A stretch of 43,064 bases of DNA from Dicyema japonicum (lineage: Eukaryota > Dicyemida > Rhombozoa > Dicyemidae): NCBI GenBank assembly GCA_011109175.1, contig RDEW01000001.1, positions 892,171-935,234 on the forward strand. The letters run 5' to 3'. This document shows, piece after piece, positions 1-10,800 of the stretch; the stretch's first letter is position 1, and every line of letters starts with the position of its first letter. The position numbers and the translations under genes are program-made. The notes under the pieces are model-generated. The model was not told the origin of the DNA, searched no databases, and saw only the letters and a program-made list of their open reading frames with translations.

Positions 1-91
1 AAAAGTGCCCAAAGCTCCATTGGGGATGGCGTTTAGCCAAGCTCCGCTCTCAGGGGAAGCCCCCGAAAGCAAACAAGCGCGTCGGTGCTGA

Positions 92-424
92 TTGGCAGAT
101 TCCAGTACGAGTCCAAATGATTTCCAGCATAATAAGTTGTCCAAGTTTCGCTGGCGATCTTGGGAAGGAGGCAGGGGGAGGTTGGTGGCATTCCAGGCTT
201 CTCGTGCGTGGATTACCTCTTGGTCAGTTGAGAATTCGGATGGAAGACAAAAGATTGGAATGGCCATACTCAGAAAGAACTCGTTCGCAATCCACGCAGC
301 AGGCTTCCTCAACTGACATTTGTTTAATTGTTAAAAAAATTATTTTGTTTATTTTATTTTTTTTATTTAACCAATGACCACAGTAAAACAAAACTAATTA
401 TCAAGTGATCTCGATGCATTTTAA
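92..424 (+). mobile_element. 3' fragment of a non-LTR-type retroelement ORF (family C) plus its 3' flank
   Basis: The frame ending at 316 carries a peptide (QKIGMAILRKNSFAIHAAGF) that is nearly the same as one at 9278-9342. About 180 bases from 244 to 424 match 9278-9447, including the untranslated tail after the stop. The peptide is the extreme C-terminus of the CxCG / WDxTC domain found downstream of reverse transcriptase in many animal retroelements. Sequence upstream of about 200 is too diverged to align by eye. No intact ORF; a dead fragment. Confidence 0.6.
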
Positions 425-1585
425 CAAAGACCTCATCTTTGCCCGTCGTTCTTCCTTTGTGCCCGCGCATGAACGTACAGGACGTGTAATTATTAATATG
501 GAATCGATTACTAGAAAATGATTCTTTTTCTCTTCCTCAAAGGAGACTTGCCCAATTCAGACCAAACGAAATTGTAACCACAACATTGGTGAAGCAGATG
601 CTCTCTTATCAAATGTCTACTGAGTTCACGATAGACTATAAGTTGATGAGATGGAAACAGAAAACTAATAGGGTTGTTCAATAGTTCAACTGAAAACTTA
701 TTTTTATTATGCACTCCGGAAGTTATTAAGTTAATTTGCTTACCTTATGTCATGGAATAACAATTTCGTTAAATATCCTCTCCCAAATAGTCCTGTTGAT
801 TGTTTTTTCTCTTAAGTAGTCTAGGTCTTCTGCATTTCAGCTTCTTTCTTATATCTTCCAGTTCCTGTTTCAAAATTGATTTTAGTGTAGTTCTTGGCTT
901 TCCACGGACTGCTCCTCTGCATAGAGTATGTTTTTTTTGCAATATTTCCAGGAGAATCTATTTCCATTCCTAGGATATGGCCAAAGAGCTCCAACCTTGA
1001 TTTCAAATTATCTATCGATAGTACGCGAGATTTACTACTGTTAAATATGCCTGTGTTTGATAGTTTCATTGTGTATCGCAAGGAACATTTAACTGTGAAA
1101 TAAAAAATTTAATATTTTTTTTATTGTTTTAAATTTTATTAGCTTCAGTTTCGCAAAATTGTAAGAAAATGGGACGGTCAAAAAGCGCGCTGTTATGAGG
1201 GGACGCTCTTAGAGATTAATTACTTTTATGTCGTGACCTGGTGGTCTAGGGCAAACAAGAGAACCTGAACTACTCTTTTAGACTGAGACTGAAGGTAACC
1301 GCTTCGGAAAAAGTAGTTCTGAAGAGCTAATCTAAAGAGGTCTGCGCTCCAGTAATTGTTTATTTCAAGGGTTCGTATGCTATGCGTAGACACAATCCCA
1401 TGTAAATTTTCGCCTCTGGTTTCGTTTTAGCCAGAAGTCCAAGTTAAATTAATTATTTACTTTGACTTCACTATCATGTAGCCAGCCGGTGGCCAAAAGA
1501 AATGAGTTACGTCAATGGGTCCATCTCAGAGACCCAGTATGTCTGGTTTTTGTAGTCTCGGGTTGGAGATTACCGTCTCTAGATC
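425..1585. other. No gene recognised
   Basis: AT-rich sequence with only short open frames on both strands. None resembles a known family, and no pair of frames joined convincingly through a short intron. A poly-A/T stretch lies around 1090-1140. Confidence 0.5.
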
Positions 1586-2135
1586 TCATAGTCTTTTTAA
1601 GGAGGATGATGTCCACAGCGTAGTCATGAAAGAGTCAGTCTGAATTTTCTGGGTAGAGATGATTAAAAGTGGCTGATTAGGGATGGTGGTTAGTCGAATA
1701 GTTTGTAGTCCTTTAGCGTTCTTATAGTTTGTGTAGATACGAAGTTGAGTATTTTGTTTGTCCACTTCTGCCCGACGTTGGGTTTGAAGATCCTCGAAGA
1801 AATTTCTTCGAATATTTATACGGTTTCTAGACTTAAAGAGCGAAGCAGTCTGGTGATTAGAATCTGAAGACTTATACAGAAACTTTAAGCTTTGCATCTC
1901 CAAATGATCGGCAACAGGGAGAATCCTTGTTTTTATTGTAGATAGTCTGTGGGGGTGAATCTTTTGCGTCCTGTAATGGTTCCCAGAGCAGAGTTCTGGA
2001 TGACTTAGAGACTGTGACAGGAAGATGCTCAGCTAGGACGAACTGTTTACAGATAATCGTTAGGGTTTCTTTAGATTTACCGTATGTGACAGTTTCGACC
2101 GCACGGATGAAATTTAATTTCATCTTCAGTGACAT
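1586..2135 (-). CDS. Candidate two-exon gene, product unknown
   Basis: Two long minus-strand frames join in frame if a 34-nt GT..AG intron (1850-1883) is removed: exon 1 is 2135-1884 (84 codons) and exon 2 is 1849-1586 (87 codons plus TGA), giving about 171 aa. The ATG at 2135 directly follows an in-frame TAA, which supports this start. The product is lysine- and arginine-rich in its second half (around residues 85-110). It has no signal peptide or membrane segment, and I recognise no domain. It is divergent from the zinc-finger gene, whose start is about 420 bp away. It could also be a decayed retroelement tail, but an open frame of 170 codons in such AT-rich DNA is unusual. The intron is longer than those of RPL5 and GPI. 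Confidence 0.4.
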
Positions 2136-2557
2136 TTAATCGCCGGCTGAAGAAGAGATTTTGGTCAAAAGTAACAGTAGGGCGTTTGATGACAAGGAGG
2201 GGACAATGGTGTAGTGACAGAGTTGGTGAGATTTTAAAGTGGCTCTTATCAGACTTGAATAATGTGAGAGATGACTACGTAGGGGAAGTGGACAACCAGT
2301 TGGAGTCCATCCATTCATTCATTAAATCCGTAGATGCTTCAAACTTAGAGTGGCTCACTGAATGAATGCGCCCTTAGCAGCGATGACAATGTCATGGTTA
2401 TGTGTAAAAAAATTAAGTTTAAAGTAGTCAGAATGACATTCAGCTTAAAGTTGAAAGGCATTTTAAAGTTAAAAAATAATAAATTTTAATATTTCATTTA
2501 ATATTGTAAATTTAAATAAAATTTTTAAATTGTCGCAATTTGTGTGAATAAAATTGC
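2136..2557. other. Divergent spacer between candidate gene and zinc-finger gene
   Basis: Likely holds the promoters of both flanking genes, but no clear promoter motif is visible. A plus-strand open frame (2129-2365) gives an acidic, helix-like peptide ending in NLEWLTE. It overlaps the candidate minus-strand start and resembles nothing I know, so I leave it uncalled. Bases 2460-2550 are very AT-rich. Confidence 0.35.
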
Positions 2558-3316
2558 ATGCTTGAAATTTTTCCCCCACAAGACAGCATCGAAGGAAACT
2601 TGAATTCCTGCCCACTATGCAACAAATTCTGCTCACATTTTGGCGCACTAAAAATGCACATGAGAATTAAACACGAGTCCTCGATGGTTTGCTAATTTAA
2701 ATATATAATATTAAAATAATTAGTAATATTATTGAAATAGGAACAAATTTGGCTCAAAAACACCAGCATCTCATTAAATTCTAAATTTTTATATTGCTGC
2801 AGCACGTGCGCGAAAAAATATCCAACTTTTCAAGCTCTCAAAAAGGTTTTTTTCTGCCTAAATTAAAAGCATTGTTTGCGTTCCCATGACAACCGTGGGA
2901 CCTTATGTCCAAAATGCAAGCTCAAGATGACTCCACCAGATAGTCATCAGTGTCCTATCTATGTTTGTGAGGACTGCAGTAAAGTCTTCAATCTCCGCCA
3001 ATCTCTGTCTATCCATCGTAAGAGGAAACTCCATAAAAGGAAGATTTTTCCTAGACCTCATTTGGCTGGCAATTTTGATGGTTTCTATTCCGGTGATGTT
3101 GACCACTTGAAAGGATTTAATAATGTGGGGGTTCAGACCTTTCAGCCATATAATATCACGCGTGGTGTCTGTACACAGAATTATCCCACCTATGGACAGG
3201 GCTTTAATTCATTAGGAGACTTTGAATACCCATTTTTGATGGACCCATTGAATGGGAGACATTATGAAACTGCTGAGACTCAAACTATGTTGGATTATGA
3301 CTTGGATTATTTATAA
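2558..3316 (+). CDS. ATMIN/ASCIZ-like four-zinc-finger protein, 3 exons
   Basis: Likely a nuclear transcription factor that activates, and is bound by, the dynein light chain LC8. Exons 2558-2686, 2741-2845 and 2870-3316 join in phase 0 through introns of 54 and 24 nt, giving 226 aa. Fingers 1 and 2 have identical spacing: C18-x2-C21-x12-H34-x4-H39 and C63-x2-C66-x12-H79-x4-H84. Finger 3 is degenerate C2HC (C91, C94, H104, C106), and finger 4 is C111-x2-C114-x12-H127-x5-H133. The order C2H2, C2H2, C2HC, C2H2, followed by a basic stretch and then a low-complexity tail with a TQT motif (residues 215-217, AETQTMLD), matches ATMIN, whose tail carries TQT sites for LC8. Vertebrate ATMIN is several times longer with about ten TQT motifs; here there is one clear TQT and one VQT. 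Ends in acidic DYDLDYL, TAA stop. The zinc-finger call is firm; the ATMIN assignment is inferred. Confidence 0.75.
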
Positions 3317-5100
3317 TAGGTTATATTTGTTTCTATTACTGAGGACTTGCTTGTTTAATAAGGCTGATTTGGCTGGTGAAGATTTTCGTTAGTAAACCAA
3401 AAGTTTTTTATTTATGCGGGTCGCCAATCTAATTAAGACAAAATGGTCGAAATTATGTACTTGCCGATTAAAATACGAAAATTATTACCCAATTGTCCCA
3501 TTTGTTTGGAGATATCAAGAATCCTAGCCCACATGCCAATGATTTATTCCGTCGGACCGCTTAGAACGTTACCATTAAACTAAATGTCTGTTCAGAGTTT
3601 GCATACATGAGATTTCATTATTAAAAAGAATTGGTTGACAGATTCATTCAGATGAAGAATGTCGTTGCTCACTTTCCCATTAATTTGGAAATTGTCAAGA
3701 GTTGCTGCACTGAAACAAATAACTTTGTACAAGGATAGCATTATTAATTTGATTTTTTTGTTGAAGCATGTCGTTCTATCATTTGGAAGTTTATTCACTT
3801 TTAAAACGAGTAAAAAACAAAGTTATAATTGAACAGTTTTTTGCTGTTAACTTTCAGACTCTTTGTGTAATTATTCTAGACTGTTAGGGATGAATTTTCT
3901 TTTTCTCATTTTCCTCGTTCAGATTCACGAGCAAACATATCAGTACCCTCAACAGCATTGATTCTGGGTAATCGGAACTATTTGGAGGATTTTATCAACT
4001 TAATCTTTGCACCATGTGAAGCTTATGAGTCTTACATTAATCGGGTTGATCTCTATTGATATTAATTACTTCATTCAACGACTGGAATCCTGACTCCTTC
4101 TCTTATCCTGGTGCATCTACGATTTCTTTGCTACATCGAATATAATTGAATTATCTCTGTGTCTCTTTTAATGCTACTTTTCTGTCAGCCACCAGCTTCT
4201 TTCACTTGAAGGGACTGGCTTTAAATAGTAATTCAGTCCATGTACTCCAGGGATGTAAAATTATGACAAGGTAGAAAAATGTATTCAATTTATGTCATTT
4301 TTTCTGACTACGATGGATTCCTGCCCTCAACCGCTTTCAAAAAACCGACGCCGCTTATCTGAGATACCACAAAACACTCAGATACAAAGAATGGAAAGAG
4401 ACTGCATAGACCGCACTGAAGGCTACTAATTCTTTCAGAATAAGTACCGTTACGGTTATAATGCTATGAATTAACGCGACTGAAGTTGACTGAGGAGTAA
4501 AGAAAACAAAGTCTTTCACCAATCGACATGATTTTTGACACATGATCGACCACATTTTCAAAAATCGATATTCAAGACAAAACCAAACGTCTTCCACTTA
4601 GAGTTCCTAAAGCAGTTTTCATAGCATTTAAAATTAAGGGATTTTTTAATATAAGGATTTCTTAATTGCATCAGTAAAGTAAAGAGTTATAAGAAACAGA
4701 AAATCAATTTGCGCTATTAGGCACATGAAAAGAAAATCGGCAGAACTTAGTATTTCTCCGTGCCTTTACAGTTTTTCCCCGGGATACAGCGGGTCTACTG
4801 CGTTCTCTAAAATGTTGGAAGAACAAAAGTGTCGATCCACGTGGCAACGCAAATTTAAATAATAGTAACCTTAATAAGACAATAATCACCAGTTAAACAC
4901 TAATTAAAAGGAAAAGGCCATTAGGTGATCCCGTCTTCAATCATCGATATTTTCATCATTTCCCGTTTGTTCTCGGTAATCGAAGCATTTTTGATAACAT
5001 CGTTCTTCTGGTGGTTTTCCATTTTGCAGTAAATATGCCACCCTATTTCCTCACAAGGACCTCAAATGAGGTTACTAGTAGTCATGTGATTTGATAGATT
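3317..5100. other. No gene recognised
   Basis: Only scattered short frames. The plus frame around 4320-4420 gives a protein-like stretch (AAYLRYHKTLRYKEW) that ends in a stop with no clear continuation; I cannot assign it. The rest is AT-rich and featureless to my reading. Confidence 0.4.
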
Positions 5101-5104
5101 TCTT

Positions 5105-5700
5105 TGGTCATACTGGAGTGAGATTAGTTAATTTATCCATATTTGTTCTAGCAAGTTTTGTTCCCCTTGCTGCACATCCATAACTTATAGTTGGCTCGAT
5201 GTATTGGGTACACAACGTGAATAGTGACCGGTTTAAGGATCCTTTAAATTTTGAGACGAGCAACTTCACGAAGTTAAGCTTTTGTGCCATTGCACTGATT
5301 ATGTTTGAGACATGTGTGCTGAGGTTATGATGGTGTTGAATGTTACTCCAAGAATCTTAGCTTGTTTCTGTGTGGGAATAGTTCACCATTCAAAAATTGT
5401 TAAGCGAATAACTTGATAGTCTTCTATTTTGCGTAAAAAGAAAAGTCGAGCACTTTTTTGTGGAGACGGACATTGAATATGTGTTCAACAATTCATGATG
5501 TTCGTCCACACTAGTTTGTAATGTATTTGTAGCTGACGTAATACATATATCCTTACAAGCATAAATGATGTCATCAGCATAAGTAAGGGTAATTAAATTT
5601 CCTTTGATTCAATTGGAATATCGTGTTAAATCAGTTAAAAAACGACAGTGACAGGGAGAACCCTGTAGTACGCCGCTGGAAAAAATTTTGAACCGATTGG
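5105..5700 (-). mobile_element. Decayed LINE reverse transcriptase fragment (jockey/CR1-like)
   Basis: Read on the minus strand, this holds a GVLQGSP turn, a YADD catalytic box (forward bases 5570-5581, context LTYADDIIYA) and a distal thumb segment (QYIEPTISYGCAA). The thumb matches the same region of the better LINE copy at 25300-25440. There are several stop codons and frameshifts, so it is inactive. Same family as the fragments at 9448-10003, 14778-15060, 17262-17465 and 24200-25745. Confidence 0.75.
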
Positions 5701-5957
5701 GGGGATTTTGTTACGACCTTACTTCTTCGACCAATGAGTAAGTTTCAGGACCATCTTTTGAAAATGCTTGGGATTTCTCAGGATAGATCTTCCTCTACAT
5801 TTTTCTGGAGACCGATTCCATAGCCCTATTAATTTTTATATTATTTTATTTTATTGAACCAAAAAAGTAAATAAAATTATAAATTTAAAATTCATTACAA
5901 ATAAATTAATTTAATTTTATAAATATTAAAATAAAAAATTGTGTAATAAATATATAA

Positions 5958-6275
5958 TCATGGATGCAGCGTGCCACCATGTGATGCTGCGTGGATAATT
6001 GGTTCAAGTTTTCTGTTTGTCTGTCTATTCCTCCTCTCTCTTCCTATTAGAGTGGCGTTATGTGATCCACCAGTATAGGTGGCACCCAGTTCCTGGCTGG
6101 CACGAAAAAGGATCATTTTTTCTCCCCCACTCAACTGGAGGGTTTTTCACAACTCCAAATATGGACGTCTTCTACCGCTATTGTTGATTCCGGATTGACT
6201 TTTTATGTGGAAGTGGAAACTGGATGTTACTTTAATTTCTTTCTCGGTGTTTCCGTGGTTAATAAATTTTAATTT
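5958..6275 (+). mobile_element. SINE-like repeat, family B, copy 1
   Basis: About 310 bp, non-coding. It shares ordered blocks with copies at 25748-25990 (+), 32535-32740 (-) and 39530-39835 (-): gtggcacccagt, then a catgaaaaaggatcat-like block, then ctcccccactc, aatatggacgtctt and ttgattccgg, with a tail resembling ctcggtgt..ccg.ggtt.aataaa. A GGTTCAAGTT motif near the 5' end (around 6000) resembles a pol III B box. Size, lack of coding capacity and dispersal support a SINE. The 3' tail resembles retroelement tails elsewhere in the window. Confidence 0.65.
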
Positions 6276-6482
6276 TAAACGGAAATAACATTCAAAAAGA
6301 CTTATCAAATTCAAATACAAGACAGGACTATTCGGTAATTAACATATATATTTAAATTGTTTAGTCGCACATGAACGTTGTAATTCAGTTATGGAAATAA
6401 CGAAAAGAATCTTTGTTGAATTACTGGATCGCCTAAGGATTCCTAGTAATCCTTTTACTTATAGACGAAAATTTCTTGTATG

Positions 6483-6966
6483 AATAAATTTTACAATAAA
6501 GTGATTATTATCCAATAAAAAGTATTTAGTGGTAGAACGTTCATTATCTGAGTATTTTCTTAAAAATAAACTTAATGCTGTACTACCCATCGAATAATTT
6601 TAGGAAACCTTCGTTCTGGAAGAGGGCAACTGAAATATATTGAAAATTCACCGAAAAGACATTTATCAACGTTACGAGATGGGTTGTATGGAGACCATAA
6701 AGATATTGTACCCCACTTTACGACACGTGTAATNTGTATTAATAAATTTTACAATAAAGTGATTATTATCCAAAAAAAGTATTCAGTGGTAGAACGTTTA
6801 TTATCTGAGTATTTTCATAAAAATAAACTTAATGCTGTACTACCCATCGAATAATTTTAGGAAGCCTTCGTTCTGGGAGAGGGCAACTGAAATATACTGA
6901 AAATTAACCGAAAAGACATTTATCAACGTTACGAGATGGGTTGTATGGAGACCATAAAGATATTGG
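6483..6966. repeat. Two direct copies of about 258 bp separated by an N
   Basis: The block beginning at 6483 (aataaattttacaataaag) recurs at 6741 with only a few differences, and a single N at 6734 lies at the junction. Non-coding. A single-N junction between near-identical copies suggests an unmerged contig overlap rather than a real duplication, though a true tandem repeat cannot be excluded. Confidence 0.8.
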
Positions 6967-7497
6967 GTCGAGCATAGCAAAAAAATCTAAAAAACCTACT
7001 TCTAAGAAACAGCTCTCTTTAGAACTGTCCGCATCTGTGAGGCATCAACACACTTCAAGAGAATTTCATTAAATTAGATACACGATTCATTTTACAAGCG
7101 AATCTGTAAACAACATGAGCTCATATGAGTTCGTGGGATCCCAGAAATCAAACTACGTTAAATAAAATTCTTCCGCCATCCTCTTTATCTCCATAGTTTA
7201 TTTGGATAGTTTGCTTTCAATTTGATTAAAATTTTATTTCCATCAAAACTCATAGTTAATTTTTTTTCAATAAAATTTTTACGGTAGATTGTCAATTTTA
7301 ATAAATTTTTCTCGAAGAAATAAGATCAGCGCCTTTAAATAATAATAAAGCCTTTTTACGAGAGCCATAATATTTATAGCTCCGCATAGGCAGGACACAC
7401 ACTTTATTTAAGTAAAGAACAGTTTATTTTAACTAATCGTAGAACCAAGGAATGATCTTCACGTCTTTTTTTCTTTTTCTTGTGTGTGGGTCCTTTC
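6966..7497. repeat. Dispersed block, copy 1 of a 530-bp pair
   Basis: Matches 7827-8377 over its whole length at roughly 90-95 percent by eye, in the same orientation, with small indels (for example an extra catcctctttatgt in copy 2). It starts with gcgagcatagc / tcgagcatagc and ends in an antisense SINE-A tail. Copy 1 ends at an N (7498). Non-coding. Confidence 0.8.
7392..7497 (-). mobile_element. SINE family A tail, antisense, truncated at an N
   Basis: The reverse complement carries the pyrimidine-poor tail (acaagaaaaagaaa), then tcattccttgg and the aataaa-like end seen in the SINE copies at 14532-14705 (+) and 8272-8405 (-). The tRNA-like head is missing, cut at the N at 7498. Confidence 0.6.
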
Positions 7498-7826
7498 NTG
7501 TCAGTGAGAATCAGTAAGAATTTACAAAAAATGTCCAATCGGCATAAAAAGGTTCTAGAAAAATTCATCACTGATATATTCAAAGGAGCACGCAAGAAGA
7601 GGTTGAATTTTTGTTCTCTTAATATTATTATAAAAATGTGATTGGGGATTAATTTGGCAATATGAACCACGTGGGCGGCTTAGATGAATTTACCGGTTAC
7701 CCCTAAAAATTGCACTTAGATGGTGCTTCTTTGATATTTGATTGAAAATCTATTTGTCAGCTTACAATTCTTGATTTCATTAGCAAAGACCATGCAAGTT
7801 ATTAACTAAATCTTCCCTTGAATGTG

Positions 7827-8377
7827 GGGCGAGCATAGCGAAAAAATCTAAAAAACCTACTTCTAGGAAACAGCTTTTTTTAAGAACTGTCCGCATCTGT
7901 GAGGCATCAACTCACTTCAAGAGAGTTTCAGTAAATTAGATACACGATTCATTCCACAAGCGAATGTGTAAACAAGATGAGCTCATATGAGTTTTTGGGA
8001 TCCCAGAAATCAAACTACGTTAATAAAATTCTTCCGCCATCCTCTTTATGTCATCCTCTTTATCTCCATAGTTTATTTGGATAGATTGCTTTCAATTTGA
8101 TTAAAATTTTATTTCCATCAAAACTCATAGTTAATTTTTTTTCAATAAAATTTTTACGGTAGATTGTCAATTTTAATAAATTTTTCTCGAAGAAATAACA
8201 AGATCAGCGCCTTTAAATAATAATAACAGCCTTTTTACGAGAGCCATAATATTTATAGCTTCGCATAGGCAGGACACACACTTTATTTAAAGTAAAGAAC
8301 AGTTTATTTTAACTAATCGTAGAACCAAGGAATGATCTTCACTTCTTGTTTTCTTTTTCTTGTGTGTGGGTCCTTTC
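7827..8377. repeat. Dispersed block, copy 2 of a 530-bp pair
   Basis: Near-identical to 6966-7497 and includes an antisense SINE-A copy at its right end. The intervening 7499-7826 is unique to my reading. Confidence 0.8.
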
Positions 8378-8405
8378 TATACAATCCAGTTCCGCAGTGA
8401 GTATT
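8272..8405 (-). mobile_element. SINE family A, antisense copy
   Basis: The reverse complement reads ctcactgcggaac then tggattgtata, then the acaagaaaaagaaaac block, gatcattccttgg, and an end resembling taaaataaactg..taaag. These blocks occur in the same order in the better SINE at 14532-14705. The head upstream of ctcactgcgg is diverged. Confidence 0.65.
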
Positions 8406-8984
8406 CACTGATGACGGCGTCACTCGTCAAACCAACGCCTTTAAAATATCCTTTAATTTTTAGATAACAGTTGTTAAGATTTAGAACTCAAATTATATAA
8501 ATTCTTATGTAAAACTTTCAACACTTGTTTACTAACATGATTCACATATATCTATGTTAAAAAATGGATGTAAAAACTCAAAAATATATTCTGTCAAGTT
8601 TTTTTTGGAATAAATTTTCTTTATTTTTTGGGAAGCGTAGGAAGATGTAAGATGATATCCAATATCTAAAAACAAGTTTTGTAAACTTTTCTGTTTAGTT
8701 TAATGCAAGATCATGTACGAATAAGCATTAGTGACTTTATTCTTTTTTTTCCTATAGTCGGTAGATGGATTGAGAAAATCAGATTTTTTTACAGTGGAAA
8801 CTGTGAAATAGTAATAAAAATGATAAACCTGTTAGTTTGAAATATTTCTTAAACTAAAAATTCAATAAAAACTGTTGAGAGAAAATTCTCTGGATATTTT
8901 CTAATAACGGTCTTGACTTTTTCAATGACCCTGATTAAATGTGGAATGACAGTTAATGACATAGTATTTTTATTATAAACTCGA
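8406..8984. other. No gene recognised
   Basis: AT-rich, many stops in all frames, no repeat partner seen elsewhere in the window. Confidence 0.45.
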
Positions 8985-9447
8985 AGAAATTGAAAAATAA
9001 AATAAACTTTTTTACTTTAATGTGGGACGCAACTTGTGTAGACACATTCTCAAGCACGAATATTTTCAAATTAGTTCAGACACCTGGAGCAGCTGCTTCG
9101 ACTGCGGAAAATTTAAAATCAAGAAATATTCTTGTTTCGGGGATCACTACCGATTTACTCCTGTTGCGACGGAGTCATCGAGAGCCGTTGGTCCAATGAC
9201 GGCTGAGTTCTTGCGAGAATTCGGAGGATTGCTTGCCAGAAAGAAAATGGATCAACGAGAATGGTTATGGCTAAGACAAAAAATTGGAATGGCCATACTC
9301 AGAGAGAACTTGTTCGTAATCCACGCAGCAGGCTTCCTCAACTGACATTTGTTTAATTGTTAAAAAAATTATTTTGTTTATTTTATTTAACGCAAGACCA
9401 CGGTAAAACAAAACTAATTATCACGTGATACCGATGCATTTTAACAA
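8985..9447 (+). mobile_element. Retroelement family C: C-terminal domain fragment
   Basis: Two overlapping frames form one interrupted protein. 9014-9115 reads MWDATCVDTFSSTN onward; then, after a one-base shift near 9115, it continues to YRFTPVATES, EFLREFGGLLARKK and ILRENLFVIHAAGF, ending at 9345. This is the WDxTC ... TPVAVET ... LGR C-terminal part found after reverse transcriptase in many animal retroelements. The frameshift makes it dead. The 3' flank to about 9447 is shared with 244-424, marking the element's own untranslated tail. Confidence 0.75.
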
Positions 9448-10003
9448 TGAGGAAGTTAATAATCCAAAGCTTTAGCTTCCCTGGGATCTCCGATTGAAAT
9501 ATTTTTCTCGATAGAATCTTCCTCGAGACAGAGTCAAAAGCTTTATGTATGTTGATCGAGCAGAGCACTGTTTTAGAGTGTCTCGGCTTGGTTGTGAATC
9601 CGTATCACATTCTGATTAATTGAATAGTTGAAAATCGACGTTAGGAAAGTGACTCCCCCGTCTCCAAGATTTTTTATAAGATAACCAGAATGTTGTTTGG
9701 TCCATGGGAGTCTGTCGTTTTTACGGAATGTATTGTATCCCTCACCTCTCTCTCAGAAAAGATGAGTGGTTCAGATATTCTTTTTAGTTTCCAGCGTCAT
9801 GGTATTGTATCAGATTTCATGTTCTCATTTTGTGAAATTTTAGTATAGAATTTTATTAAATTGTTCACATCACTTTGAACATAATCCTCCTCTGTTAAAA
9901 CTTCATCGCTATTTGCTAGATTTTGAATAGTTTTCCACACCTCTCCTGTAGTTTGACTTCTATTCACTATTATAAGCAAACAATTCCACTTATAATTTTT
10001 CAT
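9448..10003 (-). mobile_element. LINE reverse transcriptase fragment, antisense
   Basis: The minus strand reads the linker before RT (9797-10003), then an EPLIFSEREV..GPNNILVILS block, then PRHSKTVLCSI and KAFDSVSRKILSRK. These match in order the plus-strand copy at 24248-24800 (PRHLKTVICSI, KAFDSVSRKILTRK). Frameshifts and stops are present. The fragment is joined directly to the 3' end of a family C fragment. Confidence 0.75.
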
Positions 10004-10480
10004 TGGATAATATTAAACAACTGACATTTGTTTAATTGTTAAAAAAAATTATTTAAATTAAAAAAAATAATATTAAATATATATAAATTTTAATAATTAT
10101 TTATAAAATAATTAATTTTTTAACGTCAACAAATTTATCTAGTGCGATTAACTCAAGAAAAATTAAGGAGCATTAGTCCACTTGACAAATTTCATCTAAA
10201 AAAACTCTCTAAAAAGTTATTTTTTATGAGGAAGAGGCCTATATTTTACACGATATTAAAAAAACTACGGTTTTTTGTGAAGAACATGGATTAAAATAAT
10301 ACTGGTATATCTTGAAGATACAATTTATTAGTCAAAACATAATTATATAACTTCTGTAGAGATCGACTATTTTCAAAATTGAGGCAGGGTTTTTACGGGA
10401 TTGATAGGGATCTGATTGGGACTGTTATCTCAAATTGTATTTTTGTCACGTATTTTTTGCTTTTTAATTCCACAGACAAA
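10004..10480. other. No gene recognised
   Basis: Very AT-rich (10040-10120 is almost pure A/T). The first 30 bases repeat the element tail ctgacatttgtttaattg seen at 315 and 9341. Confidence 0.45.
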
Positions 10481-10489
10481 AAAAATTAC

Positions 10490-10800
10490 TGTACAAAAAA
10501 CCGACTGTAACACTGACAGAAGGCAAGGATCGTTATATTGATGACTCAATAAACCCAGGAGATACTCAGAAATGAATGATAGGTATGATTCCTGATGTTA
10601 AAGCCTAGATTTTTGTTTTCGTAGACTTTCAAACTATGTTATGGTTGAGCTAGCTAAAAATAATCGAGCAGAAGAAATTGTAACGCTCTCCCATAATATA
10701 TTTCTTTATTACATGTAGACAACGGTAAGGAATTTTGCAAATCCTTAATGGAGGAATTATGCAGAAAATAATCCACAAACACGTAGCTTCGAAAACCTGT
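10490..10800 (+). mobile_element. Decayed DDE integrase remnant
   Basis: Conceptual pieces in broken frames resemble a retroviral-type (rve) integrase core: TLTEGKDRYIDDSINPGD, then VDFQTMLW (first D), KNNRAEEIVTL, FLYY, then DNGKEFCKSLMEELC (second D) at about 10720-10770. The order VDF, AEEIV, DNGKEF matches the integrase core of LTR or Ginger/KRBA2-like transposons. The third catalytic E region downstream is not readable. Stops interrupt every frame. The remnant call is reasonable; the exact superfamily is uncertain. Confidence 0.5.

Noticed and set aside
2129-2365. Plus-strand 78-codon frame upstream of the zinc-finger gene
   Set aside because: Protein-like and acidic but no homologue, no splice partner, and it overlaps the start of the better minus-strand candidate.
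7404-7670. Minus-strand 88-codon frame
   Set aside because: Crosses an N and the SINE-A tail; no family resemblance.
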